Source: an uncultured Granulosicoccaceae bacterium
Lineage (GTDB): Bacteria; Pseudomonadota; Gammaproteobacteria; Granulosicoccales; Granulosicoccaceae
Assembly (NCBI GenBank): GCA_938045275.1
Contig: CALIMV010000075.1
Span: 1 to 32,401, forward strand
Length of the DNA stretch: 32,401 nt
Reading direction: 5' to 3'
Part shown: in pieces, positions 7,758 through 17,450 of the stretch
Position numbering within the stretch: the first letter of the stretch is position 1
How the letters are laid out: the number at the start of each line of letters is the position of its first letter
The notes under the pieces: generated by a model
Databases searched by the model: none
The model's input: the letters and a program-made list of their open reading frames with translations, nothing else
Told to the model about the DNA's origin: nothing
Made by a program: the position numbers and the translations under genes

Positions 7758-8780
7758 GTGAATCAAACATCTAAGCCTTGGTCAGCTCGACTGGCACCGT
7801 ATCGCCGTCCCGACAACAAGCGAGCGGTTATTGAAATAGCCATCACCGTTGTACCTTTTATAATGCTGTGGTTAGTGGTGTTGTGGCTGCTCCACATAGG
7901 CATGGTAACAACCCATATTGCTGCCCTACTGGCGCTGATTCCTGCTGGGGGCCTTATGGTGCGGTTGTTCATCATCCAGCACGATTGCGGCCATGGCTCC
8001 ATGTTCTCGTCGCGACGTGCGAATGACTGGACTGGACGCGTATTGGGCGTTGTCACTTTAACCCCATACGAATACTGGAAAAATCTGCATGCCGCGCACC
8101 ATGCACATTCGGGCAATCTGGATCGACGAGGCATGGGCGATATCGATACATTGACGGTTGAAGAATACCTTAGCAAAGGGTTTTTCGGTCGACTTCTGTA
8201 TCGACTTTACAGGCACCCGGCGGTGATGTTTGGTTTGGGCCCTGCTTACCTGTTCCTGCTTCGTCACCGCTTACCTATAGGCGCAATGACAGCGGGCCAC
8301 AAGCCCTGGATAAGCTCGATAGCTAACAATTTAGGCATAATCGTCATTTCAGCCATCGTTATTTACCTAACGAGCTGGTCTACATTTTTGCTTATTCAAA
8401 TACCCATCGTAGTACTGGGCGCATCGATTGGTGTTTGGATGTTTTATGTGCAACACCAGTTCGAAGAAACTCACTGGGACAGAAGCCAGAACTGGAAACA
8501 TGAAAGTGCAGCCCTTCACGGCAGCTCATACTATGACCTGCCAAAACCGCTTATGTGGATTACCGGAAATATTGGCATCCACCACGTTCATCATTTGTCC
8601 AGCCGCATTCCGTTTCATAAATTACCGCAGGTAATTAAAGACCACCCAGAACTGGCTAACATAGGGCGACTGACATTGATGGAAAGCCTGCGCTGTGTAA
8701 AGCTTGCGTTATGGGATGAGCATAAACAGGAGCTGATTTCTTTCCGCGATTTGAAAGTCGGGTACGCAAAAGCAGCTTAA
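7758..8780 (+). CDS. Membrane fatty acid desaturase (acyl-lipid type)
   Basis: Di-iron integral membrane enzyme of 340 residues that introduces a double bond into fatty acyl chains, adjusting membrane fluidity. The three histidine boxes are visible: HDCGH at 75-79, HAAHH at 111-115 and HHVHH at 275-279. Hydrophobic segments lie at about 25-48, 52-73 and 185-235. The pattern fits the bacterial DesA/FAD-dependent family; regiospecificity cannot be read. The start is GTG at 7758 with AGGA upstream. The gene ends tail to tail with the DUF1479 gene, the two stop codons overlapping in the palindrome TTAA. Confidence 0.92.
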   Translation: MNQTSKPWSARLAPYRRPDNKRAVIEIAITVVPFIMLWLVVLWLLHIGMVTTHIAALLALIPAGGLMVRLFIIQHDCGHGSMFSSRRANDWTGRVLGVVTLTPYEYWKNLHAAHHAHSGNLDRRGMGDIDTLTVEEYLSKGFFGRLLYRLYRHPAVMFGLGPAYLFLLRHRLPIGAMTAGHKPWISSIANNLGIIVISAIVIYLTSWSTFLLIQIPIVVLGASIGVWMFYVQHQFEETHWDRSQNWKHESAALHGSSYYDLPKPLMWITGNIGIHHVHHLSSRIPFHKLPQVIKDHPELANIGRLTLMESLRCVKLALWDEHKQELISFRDLKVGYAKAA

Positions 8781-10132
8781 TCGGCCGTTTCGGCGACGGT
8801 TGAATGTCCCATTTGTTGAGCACCCAGAACAGACAAATGCGTCTCTGTGGCGCGGCCTTGATAGTGTTGCTCAACATCGCAGGCCGGAAAATCTGGTGGG
8901 CTCAAGCCTTGTTTGAAGTTAGCTAACTGGGAGCGCATGTATTGTCTGTTGCGCTCACAATCTGGCGCTATTCCCAGGTAAACCACACTACTGGGAATAC
9001 TTGCGTTATTATTTTGTTCCACTGCATGCACCGTATCTGGGTGCCACCAAACTGTATCGCCGGCCCGTAGCCGAGGAATTGAGCATAAGCCTCTAATCAG
9101 CATGTCATGCTTATCCGCATGCAGCAGATAAGCTTCAATCGGCTTAGGAAATACTTGATCATTGTTGTTCAAACTACTTTGCAGCATGTTTAAAAACATC
9201 CACGCCACACACCGCGATGATGGCACCAATTGCAGCGTACCGCAGTCGGCCCCTTGCGGAGTTAACGCCATCCAGCCCTGATAACTTCTAAATACACCAC
9301 AAGATTCAGGATGTGGTTTTCGATCTGTGTACACCCGATCAACGGCATTAAACGCATCAAATTGTCGCCAACAACCGTTTAGCAGCGTGCCATACATGCG
9401 CGCAATACCATCTCTGGAAAACCAAGATTCCATGGAACTGTTATCCACATGAGGTTGTAATCCATTAAATTTATCGCCAGGCTCTCGGATTCGAATCCGG
9501 TCGGCATAAGAGTACGAAGAGTTTGGGTTGAAGGCTCCCAAACCGTGACTTTTCACACGCCACAATCCGTTGAGTTGTTGCTGCAGCGTACGAAGTCGGC
9601 TGGATTGTCTGATCTCAATCTGACTTTTAGACCAATATATATCCAGCATATGTGGGTGGCTGGCCCTGTCAGCATCACCGGCATCAATGGCTTCACGTAA
9701 TTCGGTGTAATAGTTGTTGGTATGAAGGTAGTCGCCGAGCTCACGATTCCATCGATTTGCCTCAGACTCGGCAAACGAGCCTCTTACTACAACACAACCA
9801 CGGCGTTTTACCAATTCTGCCTGTTGAGCCGTGAAACCGCGTGAACATAATTGCGAGAACATGACCTCAGGAATAATGTTCTGGCCTGCATCTCGTAAGG
9901 CAACTATTTCATCAATTTCAGCGCGTACCGACGCATTGAACTCGTCGCAAATAACATCAATATCAATGTTATCCGGTACAAGCCCATGAACCCGCTCTGA
10001 GAGTGAAGAGAAATTTTCCTTGCGCAATTTCAAGAATCTAGCATCATGCTTTGAATTGACTTGGCCGTAATGTACCTGATCTATCCGACTAGTCAACCTG
10101 TATAACCTGTTGCATTGATTTCGATGGTGCAA
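8777..10132 (-). CDS. DUF1479 family protein, YbiU-like putative Fe(II)/2OG oxygenase
   Basis: It matches E. coli YbiU along its length: RRGCVVVRG, PHVDNSSMESW, RLRAGDTVWWHPDTVHAVE and a closing DFPACDVE/GRATETHLSV region. The HVD pair and the later VHAVE histidine fit the iron-binding facial triad of the 2-oxoglutarate oxygenase fold. The substrate is unknown. The true start is unclear: the frame opens at TTG 10132, no ATG occurs before the conserved region, and another TTG lies a few codons in near residue 12. The family aligns from about residue 30. It follows pyrC by 25 bp on the same strand, so it may be the last gene of an mntR-pyrC transcript. It overlaps the desaturase stop by 4 bp. 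Confidence 0.85.
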   Translation of the reverse strand: MHHRNQCNRLYRLTSRIDQVHYGQVNSKHDARFLKLRKENFSSLSERVHGLVPDNIDIDVICDEFNASVRAEIDEIVALRDAGQNIIPEVMFSQLCSRGFTAQQAELVKRRGCVVVRGSFAESEANRWNRELGDYLHTNNYYTELREAIDAGDADRASHPHMLDIYWSKSQIEIRQSSRLRTLQQQLNGLWRVKSHGLGAFNPNSSYSYADRIRIREPGDKFNGLQPHVDNSSMESWFSRDGIARMYGTLLNGCWRQFDAFNAVDRVYTDRKPHPESCGVFRSYQGWMALTPQGADCGTLQLVPSSRCVAWMFLNMLQSSLNNNDQVFPKPIEAYLLHADKHDMLIRGLCSIPRLRAGDTVWWHPDTVHAVEQNNNASIPSSVVYLGIAPDCERNRQYMRSQLANFKQGLSPPDFPACDVEQHYQGRATETHLSVLGAQQMGHSTVAETAD

Positions 10133-10157
10133 TCAGGTTACATCCGGCAATAAAATG

Positions 10158-11234
10158 CTAGTTTACCGACTCAACAGACCAATAAAGAGGCTCACCTGGA
10201 TCAAAAACGACCACATGTTCAGCGCCTACCTGAATCTGTTCGGCGTGCTGAACCGGCGTATTCTGTTTGACGAGTGACATCGTGCGGTTATTAAGTGGTA
10301 ACTGGTAAAAATTCGCTCCATGCTCAGAGGCAAAGCCTTCCAGCTTATCGAGCGCCTGTACGGCTTCAAATACGTGAGCCAGCACGGACATTGTGTTGGG
10401 TGCGTTGAACACCCCAGCGCAACCACACGCACTCTCCTTTGTACTAGCGGTATGCGGTGCACTATCGGTTCCGAGGAAGAAACGAGGGTCACCCCCAGTG
10501 GCAGCAGCCACAAGTTTTTTCTGATGAGCTGCCCTTTTCAAGATCGGCAAACAGTAGTAATGAGGGCGGATGCCACCGACCAACATGTGATTACGGTTAA
10601 GCATTAAATGATGTGGTGTGATTGTCGCAGCTGTGTTTTTGGACTGAGCCTGTATAAAGTCAACACCGTGTTCGGTTGTAACATGTTCGAGCACAATGCG
10701 TAATTCCGGCAATCGCTGTCTTAGTGGCCCAAGCACCTCATCGATAAACACTTTTTCGCGGTCGAATATGTCTACGCTTGTTCGCGTAATTTCTCCATGT
10801 ATACACAACACAATGTTGTTTTCCGCCATAGCTTCGAGCACAGGCATAACATTATCAATAGAAGTTACACCCGAGGCTGAGTTCGTTGTAGCGCCAGCAG
10901 GATAGAGTTTTACCGCTTTAATAACACCGTTGCCGTATGCACTAACAACCTCGGCAGGGTCCGTTTGATCGGTCAGGTACAATGTCATTAACGGCGTGAA
11001 GGTAGCCGTGTTGGCAGTGCCCACAGAAGAGCTTGCTTTTCGATATGCCTGCTCTATCCGCGCTGCATAAGCACGTGCATCAGCTTCGGAAACCACCGGC
11101 GGTACCAGGTTCGGCATAATGATCGCCCGACAAAAATGCTGTGCAGTCACGCCTACTACACTCTCCATCATAACACCATCACGTAAATGCAAATGCCAGT
11201 CGTCAGGTTGTCGTATTGTGAGCCGGTTTGTCAT
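10158..11234 (-). CDS. pyrC: Dihydroorotase, class II
   Basis: Zinc amidohydrolase of de novo pyrimidine synthesis, interconverting carbamoyl-aspartate and dihydroorotate. The 358 residues are close to the family norm of about 345. Metal-binding histidines appear in [10 protein letters not shown] (His14, His16), the carboxylated lysine is Lys109 in AVKLYPAG, and further ligands lie in CIHGE, LEHVTT and [10 protein letters not shown]. The ATG at 11234 lies five bases after the mntR stop, so translation is probably coupled. Pairing with a metal regulator is unusual; no pyrimidine attenuator is visible between them. Confidence 0.96.
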   Translation of the reverse strand: MTNRLTIRQPDDWHLHLRDGVMMESVVGVTAQHFCRAIIMPNLVPPVVSEADARAYAARIEQAYRKASSSVGTANTATFTPLMTLYLTDQTDPAEVVSAYGNGVIKAVKLYPAGATTNSASGVTSIDNVMPVLEAMAENNIVLCIHGEITRTSVDIFDREKVFIDEVLGPLRQRLPELRIVLEHVTTEHGVDFIQAQSKNTAATITPHHLMLNRNHMLVGGIRPHYYCLPILKRAAHQKKLVAAATGGDPRFFLGTDSAPHTASTKESACGCAGVFNAPNTMSVLAHVFEAVQALDKLEGFASEHGANFYQLPLNNRTMSLVKQNTPVQHAEQIQVGAEHVVVFDPGEPLYWSVESVN

Positions 11235-11239
11235 GGTGT

Positions 11240-11689
11240 CTAATTGTGTTTATCGATTATGCGCTGGAAAATGTGTAATGTTTCGTCAGAAACATGATGC
11301 TCTACACCTTCAGAGTCGTGCTTTGCCGTTTCCTCACTAACACCAATTGCCAATAAAAACCGAAAAACAATGTCATGGCGAGCGCGACTTTTGTCAGCAA
11401 GTGCTTTGCCTTTATCGGTCAAAAAAATGGAACGATACGGCGCACTTGTGATAAATCCATCGCGTTGCAGACGAGCCAGCGTTTTACTGGCACTGGGCTG
11501 CGAAATTCCCAAACGTTCGGCTACTTCAACTAAACGCGCCTCGCCCTGATTAGCGATCAAATCATCAATTAGCTCTACATAGTCCTCTGTCGCTTCCATT
11601 TGATGTGCCTCACGCACACGCTCAAAAGCCTGTGCTTGCTGGTCAGCTGGCTGCAGGGTTCGATCAAGGTTATTGCGCTTAGAGGGCAA
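11240..11689 (-). CDS. mntR: Manganese-responsive transcriptional regulator MntR (DtxR family)
   Basis: Mn(II)-sensing repressor of 149 residues, close to the 155 of E. coli MntR. It shares the N-terminal block [10 protein letters not shown] and DDYVELI-like helix, a winged helix-turn-helix with [20 protein letters not shown] (about 78-97), the [10 protein letters not shown] wing, and the C-terminal metal and dimer helix containing [17 protein letters not shown]. It lacks the SH3-like domain of DtxR proper. The start appears to be TTG at 11689; the first ATG (Met31) would remove the conserved REAH block. It is divergent from the sit operon across 82 bp, the likely operator region. Confidence 0.93.
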   Translation of the reverse strand: MPSKRNNLDRTLQPADQQAQAFERVREAHQMEATEDYVELIDDLIANQGEARLVEVAERLGISQPSASKTLARLQRDGFITSAPYRSIFLTDKGKALADKSRARHDIVFRFLLAIGVSEETAKHDSEGVEHHVSDETLHIFQRIIDKHN

Positions 11690-11738
11690 TTGGGGGAAAG
11701 CTCCGCGGCTGGTCGGTGGCCATAGTATAGCAAGTGCT

Positions 11739-11766
11739 TTGATTATTTAGCTAAAAAGTATAAACT
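11739..11766 (+). promoter_or_regulatory. Putative sit promoter with an MntR-type operator
   Basis: TTGATT (11739-11744) and TAAACT (11761-11766) are spaced by 16 bp and enclose a perfect 10-bp palindrome, TTTAGCTAAA (11746-11755). The -10 ends five bases before the ATG at 11772, so the transcript may be leaderless or nearly so. Binding of MntR is inferred from the divergent mntR gene; the palindrome does not match the E. coli MntR box closely. Confidence 0.4.
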
Positions 11767-11771
11767 AAGCC

Positions 11772-12707
11772 ATGGCTAAATTTCAATTACTAACAATACG
11801 GTCTATGGCAACCTGGCTTGCGTTGCTGTCGCTAGCCGCATTATTTGGTTGTGCCGACGATAAATCACCGGCTAAAGATAAATTGCGAGTGGTTACCACC
11901 TTTACTGTTATCGCTGATATGGCAAGCAACGTCGCAGGCGACGCCGCTCTCGTGTTGTCGGTGACCAAAGCAGGAGCCGAAATACACAACTACCAGCCAA
12001 CACCGAAAGACATTGTGCGTACAGACAAAGCAGACCTGGTTCTATGGAATGGGCTGGGACTCGAATTGTGGTTCGAAAAATTTCTGGAACAGCTCGGCGA
12101 TGTACCAAATGTTGTTGTCAGCGATGGCGTAGAGCCAATCGATATTCATCTAGGCCCATACACTGGCAAGCCTAACCCGCACGCCTGGATGAGCCCATCG
12201 GACGCATTAATTTATGTGGACAACATTGCCGCCGCTATGGCTAATGCCGATGCGGCCAATGCCGATATTTACAACGCTAACGCAAAGGCCTACAAAGAAA
12301 GTATTGAACAACTGATTGCACCACTACGAGAACAAATCGATGACATCCCAGAGCAACATCGATGGCTTGTGAGCAGTGAAGGCGCATTCAGTTATCTGGC
12401 CAGAGACCTTGGTTTAAAAGAATTATATCTGTGGCCAATCAACGCAGATCAACAAGGAACACCCTCGCAAGTTCGAAAGGTGATCGATACAGTGAACAAA
12501 GAATCAATTCGTGCCGTATTCAGCGAGAGCACCATTTCGCCAAAGCCTGCAGAGCAAGTAGCACGAGAAACAGGTGCTCACTATGGTGGCGTTTTGTACG
12601 TGGACTCTCTAAGTGAATCTGACGGACCAGTTCCAACCTATTTGGATTTAATCAGAAAGACCACTGAAACCATTGTGGCCGGTTTACTGATTGAGCGAAG
12701 TGAGTGA
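11772..12707 (+). CDS. sitA: Manganese/iron ABC transporter substrate-binding lipoprotein
   Basis: Periplasmic cluster A-I metal-binding protein of 311 residues that delivers divalent metal to the permease. The signal peptide ends at Cys27 (AALFGC), a slightly atypical lipobox with Phe at -2. Metal ligands read as His72 ([10 protein letters not shown]), His in PNPHAW, Glu in SSEGAFSYL and Asp in YVDSLS. The His-His-Glu-Asp set is typical of Mn/Fe binders such as PsaA, SitA and YfeA, not the His-rich Zn binders, and there is no ZnuA-type His-rich loop. The ATG at 11772 is used here; Met12 is an alternative that leaves a compact signal peptide. The stop overlaps the ATPase start (GTGA). Confidence 0.9.
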   Translation: MAKFQLLTIRSMATWLALLSLAALFGCADDKSPAKDKLRVVTTFTVIADMASNVAGDAALVLSVTKAGAEIHNYQPTPKDIVRTDKADLVLWNGLGLELWFEKFLEQLGDVPNVVVSDGVEPIDIHLGPYTGKPNPHAWMSPSDALIYVDNIAAAMANADAANADIYNANAKAYKESIEQLIAPLREQIDDIPEQHRWLVSSEGAFSYLARDLGLKELYLWPINADQQGTPSQVRKVIDTVNKESIRAVFSESTISPKPAEQVARETGAHYGGVLYVDSLSESDGPVPTYLDLIRKTTETIVAGLLIERSE

Positions 12708-13672
12708 TTGACACTACAACACAATCCGGTGCAGGTGTTGGCGACACCGCAGCAGATAGAGCACGCGTACGCGCTTATCAATCCTGTGGTGATGGCGTGT
12801 GTGGCATAGAGGCCAACAACCTGACAGTCATATACCGCAATGGAAACGTCGCCCTTGAGAATGCAAACTTCGCAATCCCTACATCCACTATTTGTGCATT
12901 AGTGGGTATTAACGGTTCCGGCAAATCAACCCTGTTTAAAGCCATTATGGGCTTTGTGCCATTGAGTTTTGGTGATGTTTCCATCCTCGGCCGCCCTGCC
13001 GGCAAAGCGCTAGCAAGAAACACTGTGGCTTATGTACCGCAAAACGAAGAAGTCGATTGGAATTTTCCGGTTCTGGTAGAAGACGTAGTGATGATGGGAC
13101 GATATGGACACATGGGATTGCTTCGTATCGCATCCAAAATCGATCACACGAAAGTGGATATTGCGTTGGAGCGCGTCGGCATGACCGCTTATCGAAAACG
13201 TCAGATAGGCGAGCTATCAGGCGGACAAAAAAAACGTGTATTTCTTGCCAGAGCCCTGGCTCAGGAAGGCGAAGTTATACTGCTTGATGAACCGTTCACG
13301 GGCGTAGATGTAAATAGTGAGGACGCTATTATAGAATTGCTGCGCAGCCTGAGAGACGACGGCCATGTCATTCTAGTATCGACTCACAATCTTGGTAGTG
13401 TGCCGCAATTTTGTGATCAGGTCATTCTGATTAACCGCACAGTGCTCGACTTTGGTGAAACTGAAACAGTGTTTACTCAAAAGAATTTACATCGAGCGTT
13501 CGGTGGCACCTTACGCTTTCATGTACTTACCGGTCACGATCTTCATGACGACGATGACCCAAGACAAGTCACCGTAATTTCCGATGATGAAAGACCAGTG
13601 GTACTTTACGGTGATGACGCAAACAATGGCGAAGAAAACACCAAAGGCGACGACGCCAGTCAACAACCATGA
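12704..13672 (+). CDS. sitB: Manganese/iron ABC transporter ATP-binding protein
   Basis: Cytoplasmic ATPase of 322 residues. Walker A is GINGSGKST, the Q loop is [10 protein letters not shown], the signature is LSGGQKKR, Walker B is [11 protein letters not shown], and the switch histidine is in VSTHNLGSV. It starts at GTG 12704, overlapping the sitA stop by four bases, with about 35 extra residues before the nucleotide-binding fold. The C-terminal tail after about residue 265 is Asp-rich ([22 protein letters not shown]) and absent from typical SitB; it may be a flexible or metal-contacting tail, which is inference. It couples to the two permeases downstream. Confidence 0.93.
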   Translation: MIDTTTQSGAGVGDTAADRARVRAYQSCGDGVCGIEANNLTVIYRNGNVALENANFAIPTSTICALVGINGSGKSTLFKAIMGFVPLSFGDVSILGRPAGKALARNTVAYVPQNEEVDWNFPVLVEDVVMMGRYGHMGLLRIASKIDHTKVDIALERVGMTAYRKRQIGELSGGQKKRVFLARALAQEGEVILLDEPFTGVDVNSEDAIIELLRSLRDDGHVILVSTHNLGSVPQFCDQVILINRTVLDFGETETVFTQKNLHRAFGGTLRFHVLTGHDLHDDDDPRQVTVISDDERPVVLYGDDANNGEENTKGDDASQQP

Positions 13673-14574
13673 GTACACTACTAGAACCATTTAACTATGA
13701 TTACATGTTTACTGCGATCTGGGTCAGTGCTTTGGTGGGTACTGTTTGCGCGTTCCTTTCAGCTTACCTGATGCTCAAAGGCTGGTCACTGATCGGTGAC
13801 GCATTGTCTCACTCGGTAGTACCTGGTGTAGCCGGAGCGTACATGCTTGGTCTGCCCTATTCTCTAGGTGCTTTTATCTCAGGCGGATTGGCCGCAGCGG
13901 CAATGTTATTCATCTCTCAACGCTCCTCGTTACGAAACGATGCCGTTATTGGTCTGGTTTTCACCGGTTTTTTTGGGCTCGGATTATTTCTTGTGTCGTT
14001 ATCGCCAACATCTGTCAATGTCAACACCATAATATTTGGCAACATACTTGCGGTTACCCCGACGGATGCATTGCAATTGGTTATCATCTCGGGTCTAACG
14101 CTTCTACTACTCATACTCTATTGGAAAGACATCATGGTGGTGTTCTTTGATGAGTCGCATGCACGCTCAATTGGTATGCGCACCAATGCTATCAAGGTCA
14201 TGTTCTTCACCCTGCTTAGTGCCTCAACTGTTGCAGCGTTACAAACGGTCGGGGCATTTTTGGTGATCGCCATGGTAGTCACTCCAGGTGCGACCGCCTA
14301 TCTGTTAACCGATCGCTTCTCACGACTGATTATGCTCAGCATATTCATCGGCGCCACAAGTAGCGCAGGCGGTGCCTACATTAGTTATTTTTTAGACGGT
14401 GCCACCGGCGGCATTATCGTTCTACTACAAACTCTGCTGTTTCTGTTGGCGTTTCTGTTTGCTCCCAAACACGGGTTACTTGCCAACAGACGACGCGCTC
14501 GCGAACACCGAACAGCACTGCAAGAACGATCGATGGCATTGAAAAATCAACACCAAGGGTCGTCCCACGTATGA
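13669..14574 (+). CDS. sitC: Manganese/iron ABC transporter permease (first)
   Basis: Inner-membrane ABC-3 family permease of 301 residues with eight or nine hydrophobic segments. Family landmarks are [18 protein letters not shown] near residue 40, [12 protein letters not shown] around 165 and the [24 protein letters not shown] stretch near 210. It starts at ATG 13669 inside an ATGA overlap with sitB, indicating translational coupling. It probably pairs with the next gene as a heterodimeric channel, as in SitCD and YfeCD. Confidence 0.93.
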   Translation: MSTLLEPFNYDYMFTAIWVSALVGTVCAFLSAYLMLKGWSLIGDALSHSVVPGVAGAYMLGLPYSLGAFISGGLAAAAMLFISQRSSLRNDAVIGLVFTGFFGLGLFLVSLSPTSVNVNTIIFGNILAVTPTDALQLVIISGLTLLLLILYWKDIMVVFFDESHARSIGMRTNAIKVMFFTLLSASTVAALQTVGAFLVIAMVVTPGATAYLLTDRFSRLIMLSIFIGATSSAGGAYISYFLDGATGGIIVLLQTLLFLLAFLFAPKHGLLANRRRAREHRTALQERSMALKNQHQGSSHV

Positions 14575-15443
14575 ACTGGTTTACAGAGCCATTTCAATAT
14601 GAGTTTATGCAGCAAGCGCTGGCCATTGGCGTGACAGTGGCTGTACCCGCTGCCGTTATGTCGTGCCTGCTTGTACTGCGAGGCTGGTCGTTAATGGGAG
14701 ACGCTGTATCCCATGCGGTACTGCCCGGTATTGTGGTTGCTCATATCCTAGGCCTGCCAATGCTATTGGGCGCATTTATATCCGGCATGTTATGCGCCGT
14801 TGCCACAGGGTACTTAACCGAGCACAGCCGACTTAAAGAGGATACCGTCATGGGGGTGGTGTTTAGCGGCATGTTCGCTCTGGGTATTGTGTTATTTAGT
14901 TACGTACGCACTAACTTGCATATGGACCATGTGCTGTTTGGTAATTTACTCGGCTTGTCTTGGAACGACATACTGCAAACTGGTGTAATCACTATATTTG
15001 TTTTGGTGGTATTTTTGGTTCGACGTCGCGATATTCTGGTGTTTGCGTTTGACCCCCAACATGCTGGTGTCATTGGTATCAATACACGTCATATGCAGTA
15101 CGGTTTATTGACGTTGTTGTCGCTAGTTATCGTCGCATCAATCAAAGCTGTTGGAATCATTCTGGTAATAGCAGTATTAATCGCACCAGGTGCCATCAGT
15201 TTCCTGCTAACTGACAGGTTCGAGCGAATGCTGTTTGTTGCAATTATTGTCTCTGTTCTAAGCGCAGTATTGGGCATATTAGGCAGTTATCACATCGACA
15301 GTGCTCCTGCGCCAACAATCGTTGTATTGTTAACCGTGTTGTTCATTGCAGCCTTTCTATTCGCGCCTAAGCGTGGAATCCTCAGACAGCTAAAACCCGA
15401 TCAACAAAACATAGCTACGGTTGAGTCTGCTTCTACAGATTAA
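14571..15443 (+). CDS. sitD: Manganese/iron ABC transporter permease (second)
   Basis: Second ABC-3 permease, 290 residues, clearly a paralogue of the preceding gene: GWSLMGDAVSHAVLPGIV, PQHAGVIGINTRHMQ and KAVGIILVIAVLIAPGAISF occupy equivalent places. ATG 14571 overlaps the previous stop (ATGA). Two different permeases, against one in ZnuB-type importers, supports a Sit/Yfe-type Mn/Fe importer. It is the last gene of the operon. Confidence 0.93.
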   Translation: MNWFTEPFQYEFMQQALAIGVTVAVPAAVMSCLLVLRGWSLMGDAVSHAVLPGIVVAHILGLPMLLGAFISGMLCAVATGYLTEHSRLKEDTVMGVVFSGMFALGIVLFSYVRTNLHMDHVLFGNLLGLSWNDILQTGVITIFVLVVFLVRRRDILVFAFDPQHAGVIGINTRHMQYGLLTLLSLVIVASIKAVGIILVIAVLIAPGAISFLLTDRFERMLFVAIIVSVLSAVLGILGSYHIDSAPAPTIVVLLTVLFIAAFLFAPKRGILRQLKPDQQNIATVESASTD

Positions 15444-15630
15444 CGATCAATTGCACCGCGATAGTACGGTGAAAAAACCCGCCAAAATTACTTTTAAGTA
15501 AGCGTTTAACGTTTAGACACGTTGCATTAATTTCACCGGTGCTACCCTTCTTGTATCCAATTCTACTTGTTTTAAGTTTGTCAGCACGGATGACGCTTGT
15601 TAGTTCTTTACGCCACCTTGAGGTTGTAAT

Positions 15631-15647
15631 GGGTTTTAAAAAAACCC
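15631..15647 (+). terminator. Weak hairpin, possible terminator or leader structure
   Basis: GGGTTTT and AAAACCC form a 7-bp stem with an AAA loop, 187 bases after sitD and 28 before the lipoprotein ATG. It is not followed by a T tract, so termination is doubtful. The rest of the 231-bp gap (15444-15674) shows only a short TTACTT/AAGTAA inverted repeat near 15489. Confidence 0.25.
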
Positions 15648-15674
15648 TGTTCTGGACACTACGAGTAAATTCTT

Positions 15675-17450
15675 ATGAGACGATCAAAACGCTCGACTGA
15701 ATTTGTGAAGATGAAATCGTATGCAAGTAACAATTTGGACTTGCTAATTGCGCTCTGTGCAATGGCGCTGGTTTCGGGTTGTAGCAACTACAGCTCAGAT
15801 TCAACTGACAGGAATAATTCAATCATTGTTGTGGGTCCGGACAACCCTCTCATCGAATCAACTTCAAGTAACCAGAACACCGGCGCCACAATCTTAAATG
15901 ACACCACATCCGTCAATACTAGCGATTCCTTGCAAGATGACGACGGTAACGATCAACAGTCGCCTAACACAGACAACAACACGATACAGCCACTTGCCGA
16001 TGATATAGATTCTAGCGAGAACTTATCGCCAAACGTAGTGGGTGGTTTGCCGTCAGAATGCCTATTTGATGTTTCCGACAATAACGTGACGTTCTGTTAT
16101 CAGGCTAAAACCAGATTATTGCGGGCATGGCAAAACGATGGTCGTCAATGGTGGGCTTTTGTTTTACCAGGTGATAACGCAACAAACTATGTTCATGCAC
16201 TGCAAGTGGTGAATTCAAAACTGTACATTGTCACCGAGCTAAAAACAAATGACATTCAAAGCGGGTTCGAAATTTCCGTTTTTGCATTAGACGGTGCTTT
16301 TGAGAAAACAGTGGCGTTAGATAAATTTCAGGACTATAGCTTTGTCGCTGGCCACCGCATTCAACTTGCCCATATTGAAGATAATTTGATCATCGCAGGA
16401 GATTATGGCCTTTCTACAAACAATATTATGCCTAATCAATTCAACGGTTCGTTCATCGCTGTATTCGACATAACAAAAGACCAGATAGTGAATTCAAATT
16501 TATACCCGCAGTTACGTCAAACTAACCCCATGCAAGTCAGTAGCGGTGCTATAAAACTCGAACTTGAGTACCTGGTCTATGAAGTATCGCCGGAAAGCCT
16601 TGAATTAACGGTGCCTGTTAGTCGGTTTCAATCGATTCCATTTAGTCGAATCAACCATCATCAAAAAAAGCGCGCTGTTATTGGTTTCATTGAAAAACCA
16701 CCATTTGAAGAACTGCATACACAAATGGACATAGCCTTCTCAAACACATTGCGAGACCAATTCCAAGTCGATCCCGCTACAGCAGCAGATCAGCCAATTG
16801 ACTGTGCCGGTGGCGGTACTGTCCAGCAGAGTATCGTCTTGGATGAGCATGGCTCTGAAGTACGAACTACCACATTTGACAATTGCTCGATGGCTGACTT
16901 CATCGCGCATGGCACGTTATTACAACGCCACGCTCAAACCTGTGGTCAAGGTTGCGAAGGTCTGAACAAAACACTCAGGGCTCTAGCATTTGAAGTAAAC
17001 TATAACAACGGTGAACACTGGTCTGTTGATGGGTATATCGCCATCAAAGAAACGCGAAGTTCGTTAAACCAAGTTACCGGGCCTATCGACGATCCTGAAA
17101 CGGTCTATACAAATCTGACCGAAATCAATGTGTTTTCGATGAGCGATGATCAGATCAGTATCGATCTGGCAAACATACGGTATCAATACGATGGCACGCT
17201 CAAACACGGTCTTGGCACGTGGATTGGTTCCGGAGCAGTTAGCTACGCCACTGGCATAACTGAAACATTTTCGGTTGACGTTGCGCGCCAGGTACTAAAC
17301 GGAACTCAATCTAGTTTCAGTGGGCAAATGGATTCAAGCCGCTCGGATGGTACCGCCCTGTTTGTGGGCGTGGACACCGCCGATCAATCGCGCGTACGAT
17401 ACACGACGACATCTGCTGGCGAGACTGTGCAAACCTCAGGCACGTGGTAG
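15675..17450 (+). CDS. Large secreted lipoprotein of unknown function
   Basis: I do not recognise this 591-residue protein. Residues 1-36 form a lipoprotein signal peptide ending in LVSGC (Cys36 lipidated), with a long charged N-terminus; Met13 (15711) is a plausible shorter start. Residues 37-115 are a low-complexity Asn/Asp/Ser/Thr linker. From about 116 onward the sequence is mixed and beta-rich, with a few cysteines (CLFDVSDNNVTFC; CGQGCEG) that could form disulphides, and ends without a membrane helix or LPXTG motif. Asn at +2 is not the classical Asp inner-membrane retention signal, so outer-membrane anchoring is plausible. It stands alone between two metal-uptake operons; a role in metal uptake is not shown by the sequence. 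Confidence 0.8.
   Translation: MRRSKRSTEFVKMKSYASNNLDLLIALCAMALVSGCSNYSSDSTDRNNSIIVVGPDNPLIESTSSNQNTGATILNDTTSVNTSDSLQDDDGNDQQSPNTDNNTIQPLADDIDSSENLSPNVVGGLPSECLFDVSDNNVTFCYQAKTRLLRAWQNDGRQWWAFVLPGDNATNYVHALQVVNSKLYIVTELKTNDIQSGFEISVFALDGAFEKTVALDKFQDYSFVAGHRIQLAHIEDNLIIAGDYGLSTNNIMPNQFNGSFIAVFDITKDQIVNSNLYPQLRQTNPMQVSSGAIKLELEYLVYEVSPESLELTVPVSRFQSIPFSRINHHQKKRAVIGFIEKPPFEELHTQMDIAFSNTLRDQFQVDPATAADQPIDCAGGGTVQQSIVLDEHGSEVRTTTFDNCSMADFIAHGTLLQRHAQTCGQGCEGLNKTLRALAFEVNYNNGEHWSVDGYIAIKETRSSLNQVTGPIDDPETVYTNLTEINVFSMSDDQISIDLANIRYQYDGTLKHGLGTWIGSGAVSYATGITETFSVDVARQVLNGTQSSFSGQMDSSRSDGTALFVGVDTADQSRVRYTTTSAGETVQTSGTW

Noticed and set aside
7763-8176. 137-codon minus-strand frame
   Set aside because: It is antisense to the desaturase N-terminal half, whose histidine boxes prove the plus-strand frame.
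15450-15480. CACCG/CGGTG inverted repeat after sitD as a terminator
   Set aside because: The stem is only five pairs with an eight-base loop and is followed by A residues, not T.
15675-17450. LPXTG sortase target for the PdsSR-like system
   Set aside because: The lipoprotein has no LPXTG motif and no C-terminal membrane helix, and no other protein in the window has one.
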